This document shows positions 45,150 to 58,049 of a DNA stretch of 64,000 bases, piece after piece (the first letter of the stretch is position 1; each line of letters begins with the position of its first letter). The notes under the pieces are model-generated. The model searched no databases, had not been told where the DNA came from, and saw nothing but the letters and a program-made list of their open reading frames with translations. A program made the position numbers and the translations under genes. Source of the DNA: Adineta steineri (Eukaryota; Rotifera; Eurotatoria; Adinetida; Adinetidae); NCBI GenBank assembly GCA_905250115.1, contig CAJNOI010000097.1:93002-157001 (forward strand), given 5' to 3'.

Positions 45150-46229
45150 ACATATGAAAATTTCTGCGGTTCTATTAACTAAAAATATAACAAAAACATA
45201 TTAATTTTCTTGAAATGCAAATGATTATAAACCGTGCTCTTCATTTTATTATAACAAATACAATTAAAAATGTTTTGGGACTTCATATTTTGTAAAATCA
45301 TGTAAATGAAAAATAACAAATAATAATAAATCTAATGTAACATTTGTTTATCTATTAAAAATAAAAGAGAACACATTATAATTGAATATACTAACGATTT
45401 AATCACATTTATTAATACTACTGAAGAACATATTCTTTCAATGGTTAGAATTTGATGTCAATAACTCATATTTGAAGACGATTAAACATTTTCTTTACTA
45501 AAGGTTCATAGCCTTGCTAATGATATATTGAAACTAGCTTTTTATTTCATCGATATAATCAACGGAGGTTCTATTGTTTACTATGTTTGTTTATTTTCAA
45601 GGATTGAATACAGGAGAGAATGAAAATATAGGTTAAAATCATTAATGTCTAGTCTCTCCTTAACAAATGTTTGCCTTTAAGATATTTTGATTTTATAAAC
45701 GGTTATATAATAAAAGAATAATTATTCCATATTTTAATAAATATCTAAAGTATTATTCAAAAATTGGAAGATGTTTTCATTAATTATTTAACATTACATA
45801 TTCATTTGTATTTGGTGTGTTATTGGCCGTGAGTAGTTAAAGCAGTTAAGAAAATATTATTAATGAATACATTTCAAAAACCAACATATCAGTATTATTT
45901 AATGAAACACACAGTATTGTTCTAATGTTGACTATTGGATTTTATTTATTGTACTGGACTGTAAAGGAGCGGATATGAAAAATAAAAAATTTTAAAGTAC
46001 TTTCTGTGTTACATCAGGAACAAATAAATATGATAAACATGTGATCAGCCATAGAACTTGCTAATCCTTCTGTTATATTAAATAAAGAAAATATTCAATT
46101 TATTTTGGTCTTAAAGTATCAATAAATTAATTGAAAAACCCACCAAATATCGTTTTTTTTTAAATAACCGGATTATTTTTCAAAATATTTGTTGAAGATC
46201 GGATGACAGTGATGACATGAAGTTTGTCC
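45150..46229. other. 1.1 kb intergenic region
   Basis: AT-rich with no supported gene; it ends at the TATA box of the secreted-protein gene. Confidence 0.5.
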
Positions 46230-46237
46230 TATAAAAG
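46230..46237 (+). promoter_or_regulatory. TATA box of secreted Pro-rich gene
   Basis: TATAAAAG, 37 bp before the ATG, implies a very short leader with transcription starting near 46260. Confidence 0.6.
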
Positions 46238-46273
46238 CAGATGTGTCCAAAACAAAGAACAGTTCATTACAAC

Positions 46274-46797
46274 ATGTTGAAATTAGTGTGCATCTTTCTT
46301 GTTTTAGTCGTCTTGGTTGTCAACAGTCATCCTCGTAAGTTTGCGATAGATTTTGTTGAAAAATTGCTATAATATATTCTAATTGTTGTTTCTAGATGGT
46401 GGTCGTAAACCTGGACATGGAGGACAGCATGCAACAGATCACTCCGAAGGTGACTCAAAGGAGTAAGTCCATGTTGCTAATTGTTTAGTTTGACATTTGG
46501 TTATTCTCATCTGCATAGATGCGGAGAACATCGCAAACATCCAGGTCACCCAGGAAAACCAAATGGTCCATGTCATCATAAGCCAAAACCTACTCGTCCA
46601 ACAAAGCCCACATTAGCGTAAGACATCAGACGTCTTTGATTTGAAATAATCTAAAAAGCATGCACCCTCTGTATTTTCACAGAACACCACCACCAACTGA
46701 TGCACCAACACCACCACCAACCAACGCACCAACACCACCACCAACCAACGCACCAACACCACCACCAACCAACGCACCAACAACTATCGACCCATAG
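46274..46797 (+). CDS. Secreted His/Pro-rich repeat protein (unknown)
   Basis: Four exons (46274-46334, 46396-46462, 46519-46617, 46683-46797) give about 113 aa. The N-terminus MLKLVCIFLVLVVLVVNSHP is a signal peptide. The mature part is Gly/His-rich (GGRKPGHGG, KECGEHRKHPGHPGKPNGPC with two Cys and HH) and then PTRPTKPT. It ends in four PPPT(D/N)APT repeats of eight residues, coded by a 24 bp tandem repeat. No enzymatic domain. Low complexity and Thr/Pro content suggest an O-glycosylated, mucin-like or structural extracellular product; His pairs might bind metal. I do not recognise a family. Confidence 0.75.
46685..46780 (+). repeat. 24-bp tandem repeat, about four copies
   Basis: Units of the form CCACCACCAACCAACGCACC plus four bases; the first differs (GATGC for AACGC), the other three are identical. 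It codes for PPPTNAPT. Identity of the copies indicates recent expansion. Confidence 0.85.
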
Positions 46798-47686
46798 TGA
46801 GATGGTGAATTTGCAATAATAAAAATGATATTATAAAGCCAATAACACTGATGATAAATATGATATTTCTATCAACTATATCTTTGTCATTCTTGCTTTT
46901 TATCATATAATAAATAAAAAGTTGCTATCAAAATAATTCTTCTACTTACACTCACTCATAATTGAAATCATAATAAGAAACATTATTTCTATCCATTTTC
47001 ACCAATAATGTAACTGCAAATTTATACTAATTTCATTGTATGAATGTTCGAAAAAGACAGAAAAATGAAATATATTAGTTTATTAGAATAATAACTGATA
47101 ATTGTTGTGTAATTCTTGCTAAGTTGCTATATTTTTCATTCAATATACAAAACGATGAACATTTACAAAATCTAAATGTTAGTTGTTTATCTAAGAAATG
47201 AAATCGTCTAGAGATTGAAATACAAAGCTAGAGAGAAACGATGTTTGTATAAGTTTTTCTTATAGTAAGATATATTCTTCTGTGGAGTTTTTCAATGTCT
47301 GATTATTATTCAATAATATTTTTTTCCTTTTTCTCTTTTGTGCCAATAAGCCTACATAAAAATTTGAAGTGGATGAAAATGAGTTCATTTTTTTACACAA
47401 AACTATTAATATATTGATTCGACTACAAATCTATGATAAAATCAGATGTAATACTAATAAAATCTTTTGTTTTGATATTCCATGATAGACCTACTTTTGA
47501 TTAGTATTTTCTTAATTTATAAGCTACTTAAACGCATGAAAATCTTCATGTTTATATTAAAGGTTCAATTTTATTTAAAAAAGTTTTGCTTGTTTATTTT
47601 AAAAATATATTACAATAAAAAGAAATCGCTAGATTATCTGTACTTATAGATGACGACATGACTAGTCACAACACAGAGGATTATAA
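46798..47686. other. 0.9 kb intergenic region
   Basis: AT-rich sequence between convergent genes; no feature supported. Confidence 0.5.
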
Positions 47687-49661
47687 TTAAACATTCATAG
47701 GAAATGTATCTGGTACGTGATCTTTTTCTGCTTGTGCCCATGCTGGATGAATTTCTAATGGTCGTAATGCACGTGTATTTTCAACATGAATAACACAATC
47801 AAATTGTGTTGAAAGACTTGCATCAAAATAATGCGATTGTCGTTCAGTACGTGGACGATAGATAACACCAATCGCTCGTTCTAAACGTTTTTTATGTAAT
47901 TCTGTATGTAATTCATTTGAAAGTTGAATAGATGAATTATTTGAACGAAATAAAAGATAATATTGACCATCATTCTGCATTGTTGAATCTTGTGTTAAAG
48001 CTTCATGTAATAAAAATTCTACACTTTCATTTAATGATGGACGAATACGTTTAAATTCTGGATCCATATCCCAACTATCAGCTGCTGTAACTGTACCAGT
48101 ATATGTAGTAAATCCAATATTAAATGTATTTTTTATACCGAATCGTTCACGTACTAATTGTCCAATATTAACTTCTCTTGCACGTCGTGAATCAGTCTCA
48201 CGTGCATCACCAACATGTGAATTATGTGCCTAAAATAAGAAACATGTATATATATTTAAATTCGAATTATTTTACCCAAATAACAGCTTTAGTTTCCGGT
48301 CCATTATATTTAAGTAAATCTTGTAAACAATCACACATATGTGTATCACGAATATTCCATGTTATTTCTCCACCTTCAAACATATGTCGATAATATTTTT
48401 CAGCTTCACGAACAATTTTAGCATTTTCCATAGCATAAAAACTTGCTTCACTTTCAGCATCATGTGTTTTATGTTCAGACATAGTTTTTGCATGAAGATC
48501 TAACATTTGTTTTAATACCTCAATAGCTTCTTTTTCACAACCAGGTCTAAGTTTTGTTGCAGCACAATAACCATATTCTTGTTCATCGGAATATCTTTCA
48601 AAACATCCATAACATTTACGTGCTTCTACTGCAAGATCTATTCATGAAATAAAATAAAAATAAAAATCATTGTATGAAAATTTAACAAACCAGGTGCATT
48701 TTTGTCCAGATATTTTAAAACTTCTTCACGTGATGATTGTAAACTATATAAATCAATACCGAAAAAGCCAGTTTTTTTCTTTGATTCATTAATATTTTCA
48801 TTATGTTTTCGAAGCCATGTTATAAAATCTACGACAACAGTATTTCGCCTAAAGAATTAATTTTGAATATTATTGAAATTAAAGCGAAACATTAGACATA
48901 CCACATCCATGCTGGAAATCGTGTAAATTCTTTTAATGCATCATCAGCATCTTTGATATTTGATGCCGATGAAAATCCTTTTACCCAACGATTAACTCGA
49001 TAAGCTGGTGGCCAATCAGCTTCACATGCAATAATTGTAAAACCCTATTTATTTATTTGTACAGGAATTAGATTTTCAACAAAAGTATTACCGTAATATT
49101 GATATGCTGCTGATATTTACTCGGATTAAATTAACTTTTTGAAACTATATCAATTCAGTTCTCAAGAAGTATTTATCTAATCTTCTTTACATTGTTTATA
49201 ATATCAATGATATCTCTGTATTCTATTGAATATTTAATACGAATGTTAATAAGATAGAAACTGTAATGATATATCAGCAAATAATTAAATTAACTCTGAT
49301 AGATAGTATCATAATCTTAATTCTAATATACTAATCATGGAACACTGTTACTAAGTCAATCTCAAATAATAGTTTGAGAATGTTGAACATACTTTTTCTT
49401 TAATTAATCGTTTTGTGATTTCAGCTCGATGTGAATAGAATTCATGTGAACCTAAATAAAATTTATCATGTTTTTTATTATTATAATTTTTCATCCGAAA
49501 GAAAAAATACCATGTGAAGCTTCACCGATCATTACAACTCGAGCATCACCAACTGCTGCTATAATTTGATCATAATCAGTTGGTGTATTTGAACGTAAAC
49601 GTTGTGCACATTGTTGAATTAAATGTAAAGCCTTAGTATTTGTTTTTGTTACTCCTGCCAT
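47687..49661 (-). CDS. Erythromycin-esterase-like protein
   Basis: Six exons (49511-49661, 49393-49451, 48902-49044, 48691-48848, 48276-48637, 47687-48229) give 471 aa. Motifs of the bacterial EreA/EreB-like family are intact: [20 protein letters not shown] (catalytic His and metal-site Glu/His region), [89 protein letters not shown] and [14 protein letters not shown]. The family is mostly bacterial and fungal, and in animals unusual; many members are hydrolases of unknown natural substrate. Five introns, one enlarged to 348 bp, and host-like AT-rich codon use show it is settled in this genome rather than contamination. No signal peptide, so probably cytosolic. Confidence 0.88.
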
Positions 49662-51166
49662 TGTTGTTATTTTTAAAAAAATGACTGCGTAAAAAGTAGG
49701 ATAGAAATTCTACCCTTAATGAACTGTCGCTATTTACTACTAAATATATCTAACGTAATTGTTAGCGCTCGTATTTGATTGGATAACTTATTGTTCTTTT
49801 TTTTACGACGACTAAGCCGTCTCGATCTTGCTTGTGTTGTTTATTTATACTTATTTATTTTCTTTGTCGCTTGATTTCTTCTCATAAAAAAGATTGATTG
49901 ATTTTCCCTATTTCTGAGATTTTTTTCTTTTCGAGAAATTCGTTTTACTTGACATTAGTTCATTAAATAAATAAATGTGACAAGGTTAATATTTATTTCT
50001 TCAAATATTTCATTGGATTAATAATATAAATGAGTTATTCATACAGACAGCAATAATCATCATCATAAACATATGGCTCTATGATTATCGTCTATACTCA
50101 TAAGCAATTGACCCCCTACCGATTTTGTGTACTAATAGGGAAGGTCTTTCTTTGTATACAAAATAAACATTGAAGGTCAACAAGCTTTATCCCTTATGTT
50201 AAATGATCCGAATTTAGATGGAGATAGTTCAATTTAAGTGCTATACAGTTGTTGTATGAAGCGTGTCCGAGGGCGTTACGCATAATATTTGTTCGTTTAT
50301 TCTGCATGAATGTATTACGCATGTGAACAAGATGATAGTTTATATATGAACATATGGACACAATCATGTTGTAATGCAATAATTAGTATGAATGATCTAT
50401 ATGTGATTAATTCTATTAATCATGACGCTTGTTAAATAGTGAAAACATATAGACAAGAGAAAAATATCAATTTCATGATCTTATTTATATATAGAATTCG
50501 TTTAAGTGTACTTTATTCTTTCTTTCTCTCATTTTTTTTTAAATATTTTAGATGCGACGACGTCGACGAACTTCATTACTATTACTCTTCACCTTCGCAT
50601 TCACTTAGCCACCAATATTTAATTGTTCACTTGTCTTTTGTTCCGGTGGTGTGTGTGTGTGTGTGTGTGTTTGTTATTCATTCTTTCTTTTTACAACCTG
50701 CATTTTTATGTCCCATGCGACGACGCCAACCAAAGGCCCGTCAACTGTTGATTGTGAAGTCTTGACGGGTAAGTTTATATATAATTTCAATTAACTCCAT
50801 TGTACAAAACTAGGTCGATTTGATCAAGGTTACGAATAGATTTGACTAAATCATATTCACTTAATGTTTTTCAGAAGTATACTTAACTTCTCTCTCTTAT
50901 GCTTCTTCTTCTCCTCCTTTTCTTCTTTGATGACGTTTTGCGTAATAGTTTGATATACGTCTTGTCAATATCCATTGCATATAATAGGATACAAGGTTAA
51001 TACGCCCCTCTTCTATATATAGTTCATCGGTAGAGAAAAAAAAAGAAGAAAATGTTCTAAGATGAAATCTCGATAAGAAATCATTCATAAATGATATATT
51101 CATTAGTGATTGATCATTTAGTCAAGTAGTATATATAATCGTGTGTGCATCGAAATTTATTTTCAG
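49662..51166. other. 1.5 kb intergenic region
   Basis: No gene supported. Contains a (GT)12 microsatellite and polypyrimidine stretches; the right half is likely promoter sequence of the TRAK gene. Confidence 0.5.
50648..50671. repeat. (GT)n microsatellite
   Basis: About twelve uninterrupted GT dinucleotides. Confidence 0.9.
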
Positions 51167-51215
51167 TTCGTCTAGTCTATAATTTGTGTTAAGAGATATT
51201 CGTTCATTTTCAATG
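51167..51215 (+). other. Candidate 5' non-coding or first exon of TRAK
   Basis: TTTATTTTCAG before 51167 and donor GTGAGT at 51216 bound a short exon ending CAATG. Spliced directly to 52086 its ATG would be out of frame with the TRAK frame, so either it is leader sequence or an exon in between is missing. Confidence 0.3.
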
Positions 51216-52085
51216 GTGAGTAAATTAACGTAGCAGTAGTAGCGATAAAATTATTTATTTATCTTTATCATTGAACATAAGCTAAAAGGTGAAGAATTTC
51301 ATCCTGAATTCTAATTTGTACCTGTCGGATTTTAAATATTTAGACCTTGATATGAATCTATAGATATACAGTGACCTATTCATTCTGTCAAAATATAGAT
51401 CTTTTGAAGTGTATTTATACCTACTTAGTAATCGATCAAATAAAATGAGCATATCCTATCCTTTTGAAAAGGAAGTCTAATTTCTAGTGGATATTTTGAT
51501 AGGATCAATGATTTATTGAACACTCAAATCATCGTAAGTCAATATTTTCACTGTAAATCTAGTTCGTTGTTTCAAATGTACAAGAATATTATATTGAAAG
51601 TAATTTCACAGATGAAATAATATATTTATTCCTTTCTCTTAGTTGTATTTAAGATTCATGTTTTATGTATAAGTGATAAAAGCAAATTAAAATTTCTAAT
51701 TACCATAGAACGAGATAAAATAATACATATTGAACTTAGATCATTCGTGTGTGAAGTTTAACACTTCAAAGAAAAGAATATATAGTGTAAATGAGTCGAC
51801 CATTATATGTCTACTCGATAGAAATACATGAATCACTTCTTTTTTTCGTATAAATGTGAATTCACATAAGATAATATCCGAATTGTATTTTTTCTTATGC
51901 GAAGATTTTTTTCTTCTACATTATAATTGTCTTTAAAAATTTATCAAATATGTAACGATGATGACGTGAGCGAAACACTTGACTTATATTATTTCATCTT
52001 TGATTTGATGAATATTCAAATATATATATTTGATTTTTAATCATTTATTGAGAATATGTAAATAACTTTAAATATAATCATTTAG
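51216..52085. other. Probable 5' intron of TRAK, no other feature
   Basis: AT-rich 870 bp between the candidate leader exon and the first recognised TRAK exon. Nothing else is supported here. Confidence 0.4.
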
Positions 52086-55000
52086 ACATTCATACACAAT
52101 CAAATTTGGCCGAAGTTGAAATAGTCAGTCTTGTACAAGAATTAATCCCACGTTATCGTCTACGTGCTGAAACTGATTTCGCGTGTTCAAACGAAGATTT
52201 TATTCAAACACCACGTATTGACGGTTCTGAATTTGAAGCTTTAACTAATATACAAATCCGTGCTCTTCTTGATTATTACGGTAAAATTCGGCTTTATTTA
52301 TATATATATGCAAATGATAATATTTTAACTATAAACAAACATAATCACATTCTCTTTCTTTTTCCTTATCATGACGTAAGAATGATAAACATGTATATAA
52401 ATCATTGAGAAGCGCTTGGTTGAGTGACATGCGAAGACTTTGACATGAACACATAAAAAACTAATTAGGTAGTTGTTATTGATTTTAGATAGGTAGCGCA
52501 TTTTCTTTTTCTCTAACATAATTATATTATTTTATTTCCTTTAGCTATTTTTCTTTACATACTTTTCTATATATGTTGATGTGTAATTATAGTATCGATA
52601 ATGTAATCAAATTAGTTTTGACAGTTTTATCAGTGAATTAATTAACAGCAATTTTTATTGAGATGAATATTTCATAAAGAGAGACATCAACTAGACGATC
52701 AATTTTGTCAGAGAGATTTTTCAATACAATGAACTTCATCATTATAAGTCCTAATAGATTGAACATCACACTTTACACAAGTGTAGTTTTTTCATATTCA
52801 GATACAGTAATTTAAACGCATATATAGAGTAGTATCTGACTCGAGTGAGATCAAATTTCCACATAGGACAAATAACAATTATAAACGAGATATCAATTTC
52901 CTTTCTAAATTTTACTAACAGTTGATATAATTGAATAAAAAAAATATATGACATTTCTAATTCAATCAAAAATTCCTCAATCAGTTTTGAATTATTAAAT
53001 TATTGACAATAAAAAAAAATTTTGTTGTATTTTTTAGCCTCAACAAGCAATCGAATTAGCCAAATGACAAAAACTTACCATGATATAAGTGCTGTAACTC
53101 GCATGTTAGAAGATCGCGAGAATGATTTACAAATGGCAGTTACTTTAGGTCATACCTTACTTGAAAGTAATGATTCTTTACGTAATCAAGTATCCTTATT
53201 AGAACAAGATATTGTTCAAACAACTGAAATTGTTAAACAACTTAAACATGATTTAACTCTTAAAGAACGAGTCATTCGATTTTATAGCGATATGGAAGAG
53301 AATGATGCTCAAGCATCAGAAGCAAAGTAAATCAAGAAAAAATTTATATTTTTTGTTTTTCTAAAGTTCTTTCTTTGTCTAGTGATCTTGGTGTTCGACA
53401 TTTTGAACAGAAAATTCGAAATCTTGAATACGAAAATGAAGAATTACGTGCTGAAGTAATATCGAAAAATTCTTTTCGAATTAATTAAATGGATCGTTTT
53501 GTTTTTTGCTCTTAGGCTTTACAATTAAAACTCGATGCTGAAAATTATGAAAATCAAGAACAATCTATAGTCGATAATTTTGTTAATGCCTTAGGTAAAT
53601 TTAAGAAATCAAAAAAAAATTATATAAATATTTTTATTTTAAAGCTAATGCAAATGCTGAAATAGATAATTTACAACAAGAATTAATCAAAAAATCTAAT
53701 GAAAATACTCAACAACAAGATGAAATTCTTCGTCTTTCTTATGATGTAAGATCTCATTGATTTTTTAAATATTTAAATTATAATTCATTTTAGATGCGAG
53801 AAGTTCATCGTCGATTAACCGAATTAAAAAAAGAAAATGATGAATTAAAAAATCTTTTATCCATTGGTGGAAAAAATCGTAATGATTTTGAAATCAAAGT
53901 AAATTATTAAAATTTAACAAAACTTTTTGATTCATTTTTCTGATCGATTTTAATTAGATTCATCAATTAGAAATAAACTACAGTGAATGTTTAGATAAAC
54001 TTCATAAATCACAATTTGAAGTAAATAATTTACAACAAAAATTACTTCAAACATCTCCTTCCACATCTATGAATGATTTATCATCACCCAATCGCCATAC
54101 AGTATTTTTATCTCCAATTGAATATGCAAATTTTATGGGAATAGAAAATTCACTTAAATCAGAACTTGAAGAAGTTCTTGAAGATCCAAATCAACTTTGT
54201 CCATCAACAATTAATACAGATGAACAATTAACAGCAGTAAAAAAACTCTATCGTCGAAGAGGAAAACGAGATCAAAGTGATACTGATGGAGAATCAATTA
54301 TGAATGATTCAGCTTATAGTGACACAGAAAGTCTAAGCAGGTATTTAATCTGCATGTTTTTTATTGATAAGATTTTTGAAACAAAAGTATTTTCTACTTT
54401 GTTTTTATTTGTATCTGTATGAGAATGAATTTATACTTGCGTTCTTGTATTTATTATCAGACTCAAAGAAGAATGAGAATAGATCTTATATATGTTCAAG
54501 AAAGTAATTTAGTGTAGAATGCTATTTTAATATGGGCTAGCAATTCTTAGATATTATTTTTGATTATACAGAAAAAGACAAAGTAGATAAACTTTTTTTT
54601 TGTTAAATGCTTAACAACACGCTTATTATTCATATCACATGCATAGTGCTTCGTCATGTCCGTATTGTCATCGATGTTCACCTACACCTGCTTCTGATTC
54701 TAAGTATGCGCACTGTAGCTTTATTTGTTCTTGATGTATTATTAATAATTCGAATCAATAGATCATCATCTACCTATCAAATTGAACGTCGAATGCCATC
54801 TGGACTTTCATCAAGGCTAAGACTTGTTAAAAAATTTGAAGGTATATTTATTTGTTATTGTAGAAAAAAAAAGAATACTTATATTTGTTTGTATTAGGAT
54901 CGAATATGTTAAAACGATGGCAAGAATTAGCTGAACCTAGTCTTTCATCATGTCTTGAAACGATACCCGGTGTGTATACACGTGCAGACATTTTACATGA

Positions 55001-55674
55001 AGTTAAAGAAGAAGATGATGAATATTCATCAACATCACAAAATGATTTCGATTTAATATCGACGATTCCAACACCAAATCCTTCATCACAGTAAGTTCTT
55101 TTTTAACTTCTCTCCAATTTATTTTTGATAGAAAACAAAAATTTTGTTTAGAAAAAAACGAATGAATCTTGTTGAATTATTAACACAACAAGGTTTAACT
55201 GCTCGAACGATTGAAACATATGCTCCAGATCCAGATGATAATGAAGATCCAACAACACCACCAACATCACCAACACATGGTGCTAAAATTCAAACAAATG
55301 CTCTTCTTCATCAAGTTATGCAACGTTTAGTTGGAATGTCATTACGTACATTTGAAACATTGACAACATCTGTTAATGATCATAATACTGATAATGAAGA
55401 AGAAGAAGATGATGATGATGATAACAACGAATTACAAGATATCGAATCTGAGCAACGATTACATAAAACAGCAACAATAACACCTCCGTCATCACCAAAA
55501 TTCGAGGGTCTTGCAGCACCAACACCAAATACAGCAATGCGTGCAATAAAATCAAGTACATTTTTACGTGTTTCAACACTAAATCCATTTACAAAAGCAT
55601 TTGCCACGCGTTCATCTGATGAAGTACCATCGATTGTTAGCGATTTTATTCGAAGTTATAATCCAAAAAAATAG
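52086..55674 (+). CDS. TRAK1: TRAK/Milton, mitochondrial kinesin adaptor
   Basis: Adaptor linking kinesin-1/dynein to Miro on mitochondria. The 5' exon is unresolved; the recognised frame starts at the acceptor 52086. The HAP1_N/Milton domain is clear: EIVSLVQELIPRYRLRAETD, then after a 757 bp intron NRISQMTKTYHDISAVTRML and DRENDLQMAVTLGHTLLESN, with long coiled coil to KIHQLEINYSECLDKLHK. Downstream are VFLSPIEYANFMGIENSLKS, a Cys-containing exon ASSCPYCHRCSPTPASDS (54647-54703), YQIERRMPSGLSSRLRLVKK and the C-terminal MNLVELLTQQGLTARTIETY block. An acidic EEEEDDDDDNNE run is coded by a GAT/GAA repeat. The C-terminus ends DFIRSYNPKK. Confidence 0.88.
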
Positions 55675-56050
55675 AAAATGAGAAGAAATTCTATTTCTCA
55701 TATAGATTTTATTTAGAGCCATTTTCACGTTTGTGTGTGTGTATATCTATTTTTCATAAAACTGTATATTTATTCAACGTATGATCTGACATATTATGCC
55801 TCTTCTTTTTCTGATAGTTAGAGCATACCTGTGTATTTGTACTGTGGGTTTTCTCCACCATTCTTTCATTCAAAGTCACGGTTTCTTTTTTTTTCGTTCT
55901 TTTGATTTATAAGTTTTCTTTTTTTTTTTACAAAACAATTTCGTTTGTGTACGCTTTATGTGTGCGTGCCGTTTTTTCTTTTCTTTTTTTTCTTTTGATA
56001 AAATAGAGCCACAGCAAGAGAAAAAAAGATATTATAAAAGAAAAGTATTG

Positions 56051-56065
56051 TCTATTTTGATTTAG
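56051..56065 (+). other. Putative trans-splice acceptor of POLD4
   Basis: TCTATTTTGATTTAG abuts ATG 56066. Confidence 0.5.
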
Positions 56066-56513
56066 ATGTCGAAAAATACAAAACGACAGAGGACATTGGA
56101 GGATGTATTTGGCAGTAATTCAACAAAGAAGAGAAAAAAATCGAATGATGATACTTCGAATGTTGATAAACAGAATATTGTAAATACTCCAAGTAAGTTA
56201 TTCTGTAGATAAGAATAACAAAGTTGGTGATGTATATATATGTACTCTTTTCATAGCTACGAGTTCAACTGTAAAAAAGATCTCTGATAATGACTTAGAA
56301 TTATTAAGACAATTCGATCTCGACATGAAATTTGGACCTTGTACTGGTAAGTTTTTATTTGATATTCTTTTCATAAAAGATTTTATTTCTCTTATAGGTA
56401 TTCCACGTATTGATCGTTATGATCGAGCTATACGTCATGAGTTAGATCCTCCTGTTCGTGTATTAGAATTAATCAATAACTATCCAAATGATCGTCAAGT
56501 TACACATTGGTAA
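56066..56513 (+). CDS. POLD4: DNA polymerase delta subunit 4 (p12)
   Basis: Exons 56066-56192, 56257-56346, 56398-56513 give 110 aa, close to human p12. The family core NDLELLRQFDLDMKFGPCTG followed by IPRIDRYDRAIRHELDPP is unmistakable. The N-terminus KRQRTLEDVFGS places Q-x-x-L-x-x-V-F where p12 has its PCNA-binding motif, and a Lys/Arg stretch (KKRKK) follows. p12 stabilises the four-subunit polymerase delta and is degraded after DNA damage in other animals. Retention of this small subunit is of interest in a lineage known for desiccation and radiation tolerance, but no functional claim can be made from sequence. Confidence 0.9.
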
Positions 56514-56696
56514 AGTAGATTTATATAAATATATGTATATGTATATTTCTTTGTTTTAGTATTTGGCGTGACTATACATTATGAAGTATTGTTTTGACAG
56601 TTGTTTATTTTTTTGTTTTTGTAATAATTTAATGTTTTAAAATTATTTTTATGCAATAATTCCGAATAAAATAAAATATTTCAGATAATTTCATAC

Positions 56697-57873
56697 ATGC
56701 GTTCATTTTCATGGTTACGTTTTCTATTCCTCTCACGTCATAGAAATCAGGTACAATATTAATATCATACGAATGACTCTATCTTAAGAACTATGAAACA
56801 ATGACTTGAATTCTTTTTTTTAGCTACGACGTTTTATTTCAGTATTTAATACACGTACTACATTTTACAATGGAATTTATCGTCATGCGCCTATTCCAAT
56901 TCTAATCTCATTTCCATTATGGTTTATTGTTCGTGCGGCAACTCAAACTGAAGATGCTAAGGAATCAAATCGACCAAAAAGTTTGTATTAGTATATTTTC
57001 TTTACATATGTATATCTTTGTATCAATCAGATCTTGCAACTATTGTTGAACAATTAGATACAATGGTTGATAAAGAAGAATATCAACAAGCATATGAATA
57101 TATAGAAAAAAATAAAACAAATGAATTATTTCAAAGTCATTATATTAGATGGAGAATAGCGAGGTATGTAAGACTATAGTATATGTAATCAATTACAGAT
57201 TCATCAACGATTATTTTATCTTTAGAATATTTTATAAACTTTCATTAATAACCAAAGATAAACAATTAAAAAAGAAATTAGTTGAAGATGGTTATGAACA
57301 AGCTAAGCTTGCTCTTGATCATGGTAATCATATTTATTCTGTTCATAAATGGTATGGAATTTTACTCAATGAAAAATGTCAATATACTAGTACAGATGAA
57401 CAAATTCGAAGTGCATATGAAGTTCTTGATCATTTCGAAGAAGCTGTTCGATTAAATCCACAAGATGCAACTTGTTATTATCTATTAGGTTCATGGTTAG
57501 TTAAATTTTTTGTCATCTTATTTAATCATTATTTTGTATATAAAGGTATTGGGAAGTTGCAAAATTATCTAGTTGGAAACGAAGTATAGCAAAAATGATT
57601 TATGGTGAATTACCTCGAGGAACCGTTCATGATGCATTAAAAAAATTTTTATTAGCAGAAGAAATATCACCTGGTTTTTATAGTAAAAATTTATTGATGC
57701 TTATTAAATGTTATACTGAACTTCATTCTCGTCCAGCAGCTATGGAATATGCTAAAATATTATTAGAACGTGAAAGAAAAACACAAGAAGATGAAGAAGT
57801 CTATCAAGAATTAATTAAACTTATTCCAAAAATTGAACGTCTTGTGCCATTTGCACCACAAGGAAAAATGTAA
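56697..57873 (+). CDS. RMDN1: Regulator of microtubule dynamics (RMDN-like)
   Basis: A short first exon (56697-56750) gives a basic N-terminus RSFSWLRFLFLSRHRNQ, likely a mitochondrial presequence, and a hydrophobic segment PIPILISFPLWFIVRAA follows. The TPR-like RMDN domain shows QAYEYIEKNKTNELFQSHYI, SVHKWYGILLNEKCQYTSTD, HFEEAVRLNPQDATCYYLLG and WEVAKLSSWKRSIAKMIYGE, then HDALKKFLLAEEISPGFYSK and a C-terminus rich in Glu/Lys. RMDN proteins localise to mitochondria or ER contacts and bind microtubules. An acceptor-like TATTTCAG lies 13 bp before the ATG. It sits 183 bp after POLD4. Confidence 0.87.
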
Positions 57874-58035
57874 TCAACATATTTAACATTTCATATATAC
57901 ATGTTACTAAGTAACATCCTCTTTTTTTTCTGACAACTAACGACATCTGAATAAATATTCTATTGATTACTCAAATTTGTAACTGTTGATCATCGTCGTG
58001 AAAGTAACGAACAACGGTTGCTAACTAACTTGATC

Positions 58036-58049
58036 TGATTTGTTTTTAG
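58036..58049 (+). other. Putative trans-splice acceptor of TMEM143
   Basis: TGATTTGTTTTTAG directly before ATG 58050. Confidence 0.5.

Noticed and set aside
50439..50765. 108-codon frame around the GT microsatellite
   Set aside because: VCVCVCV comes from the dinucleotide repeat; the rest lacks motifs.
55373..55607. Minus-strand Ser- and His-rich frames near the end of TRAK
   Set aside because: Antisense reading of the GAT/GAA acidic repeat in the TRAK exon.
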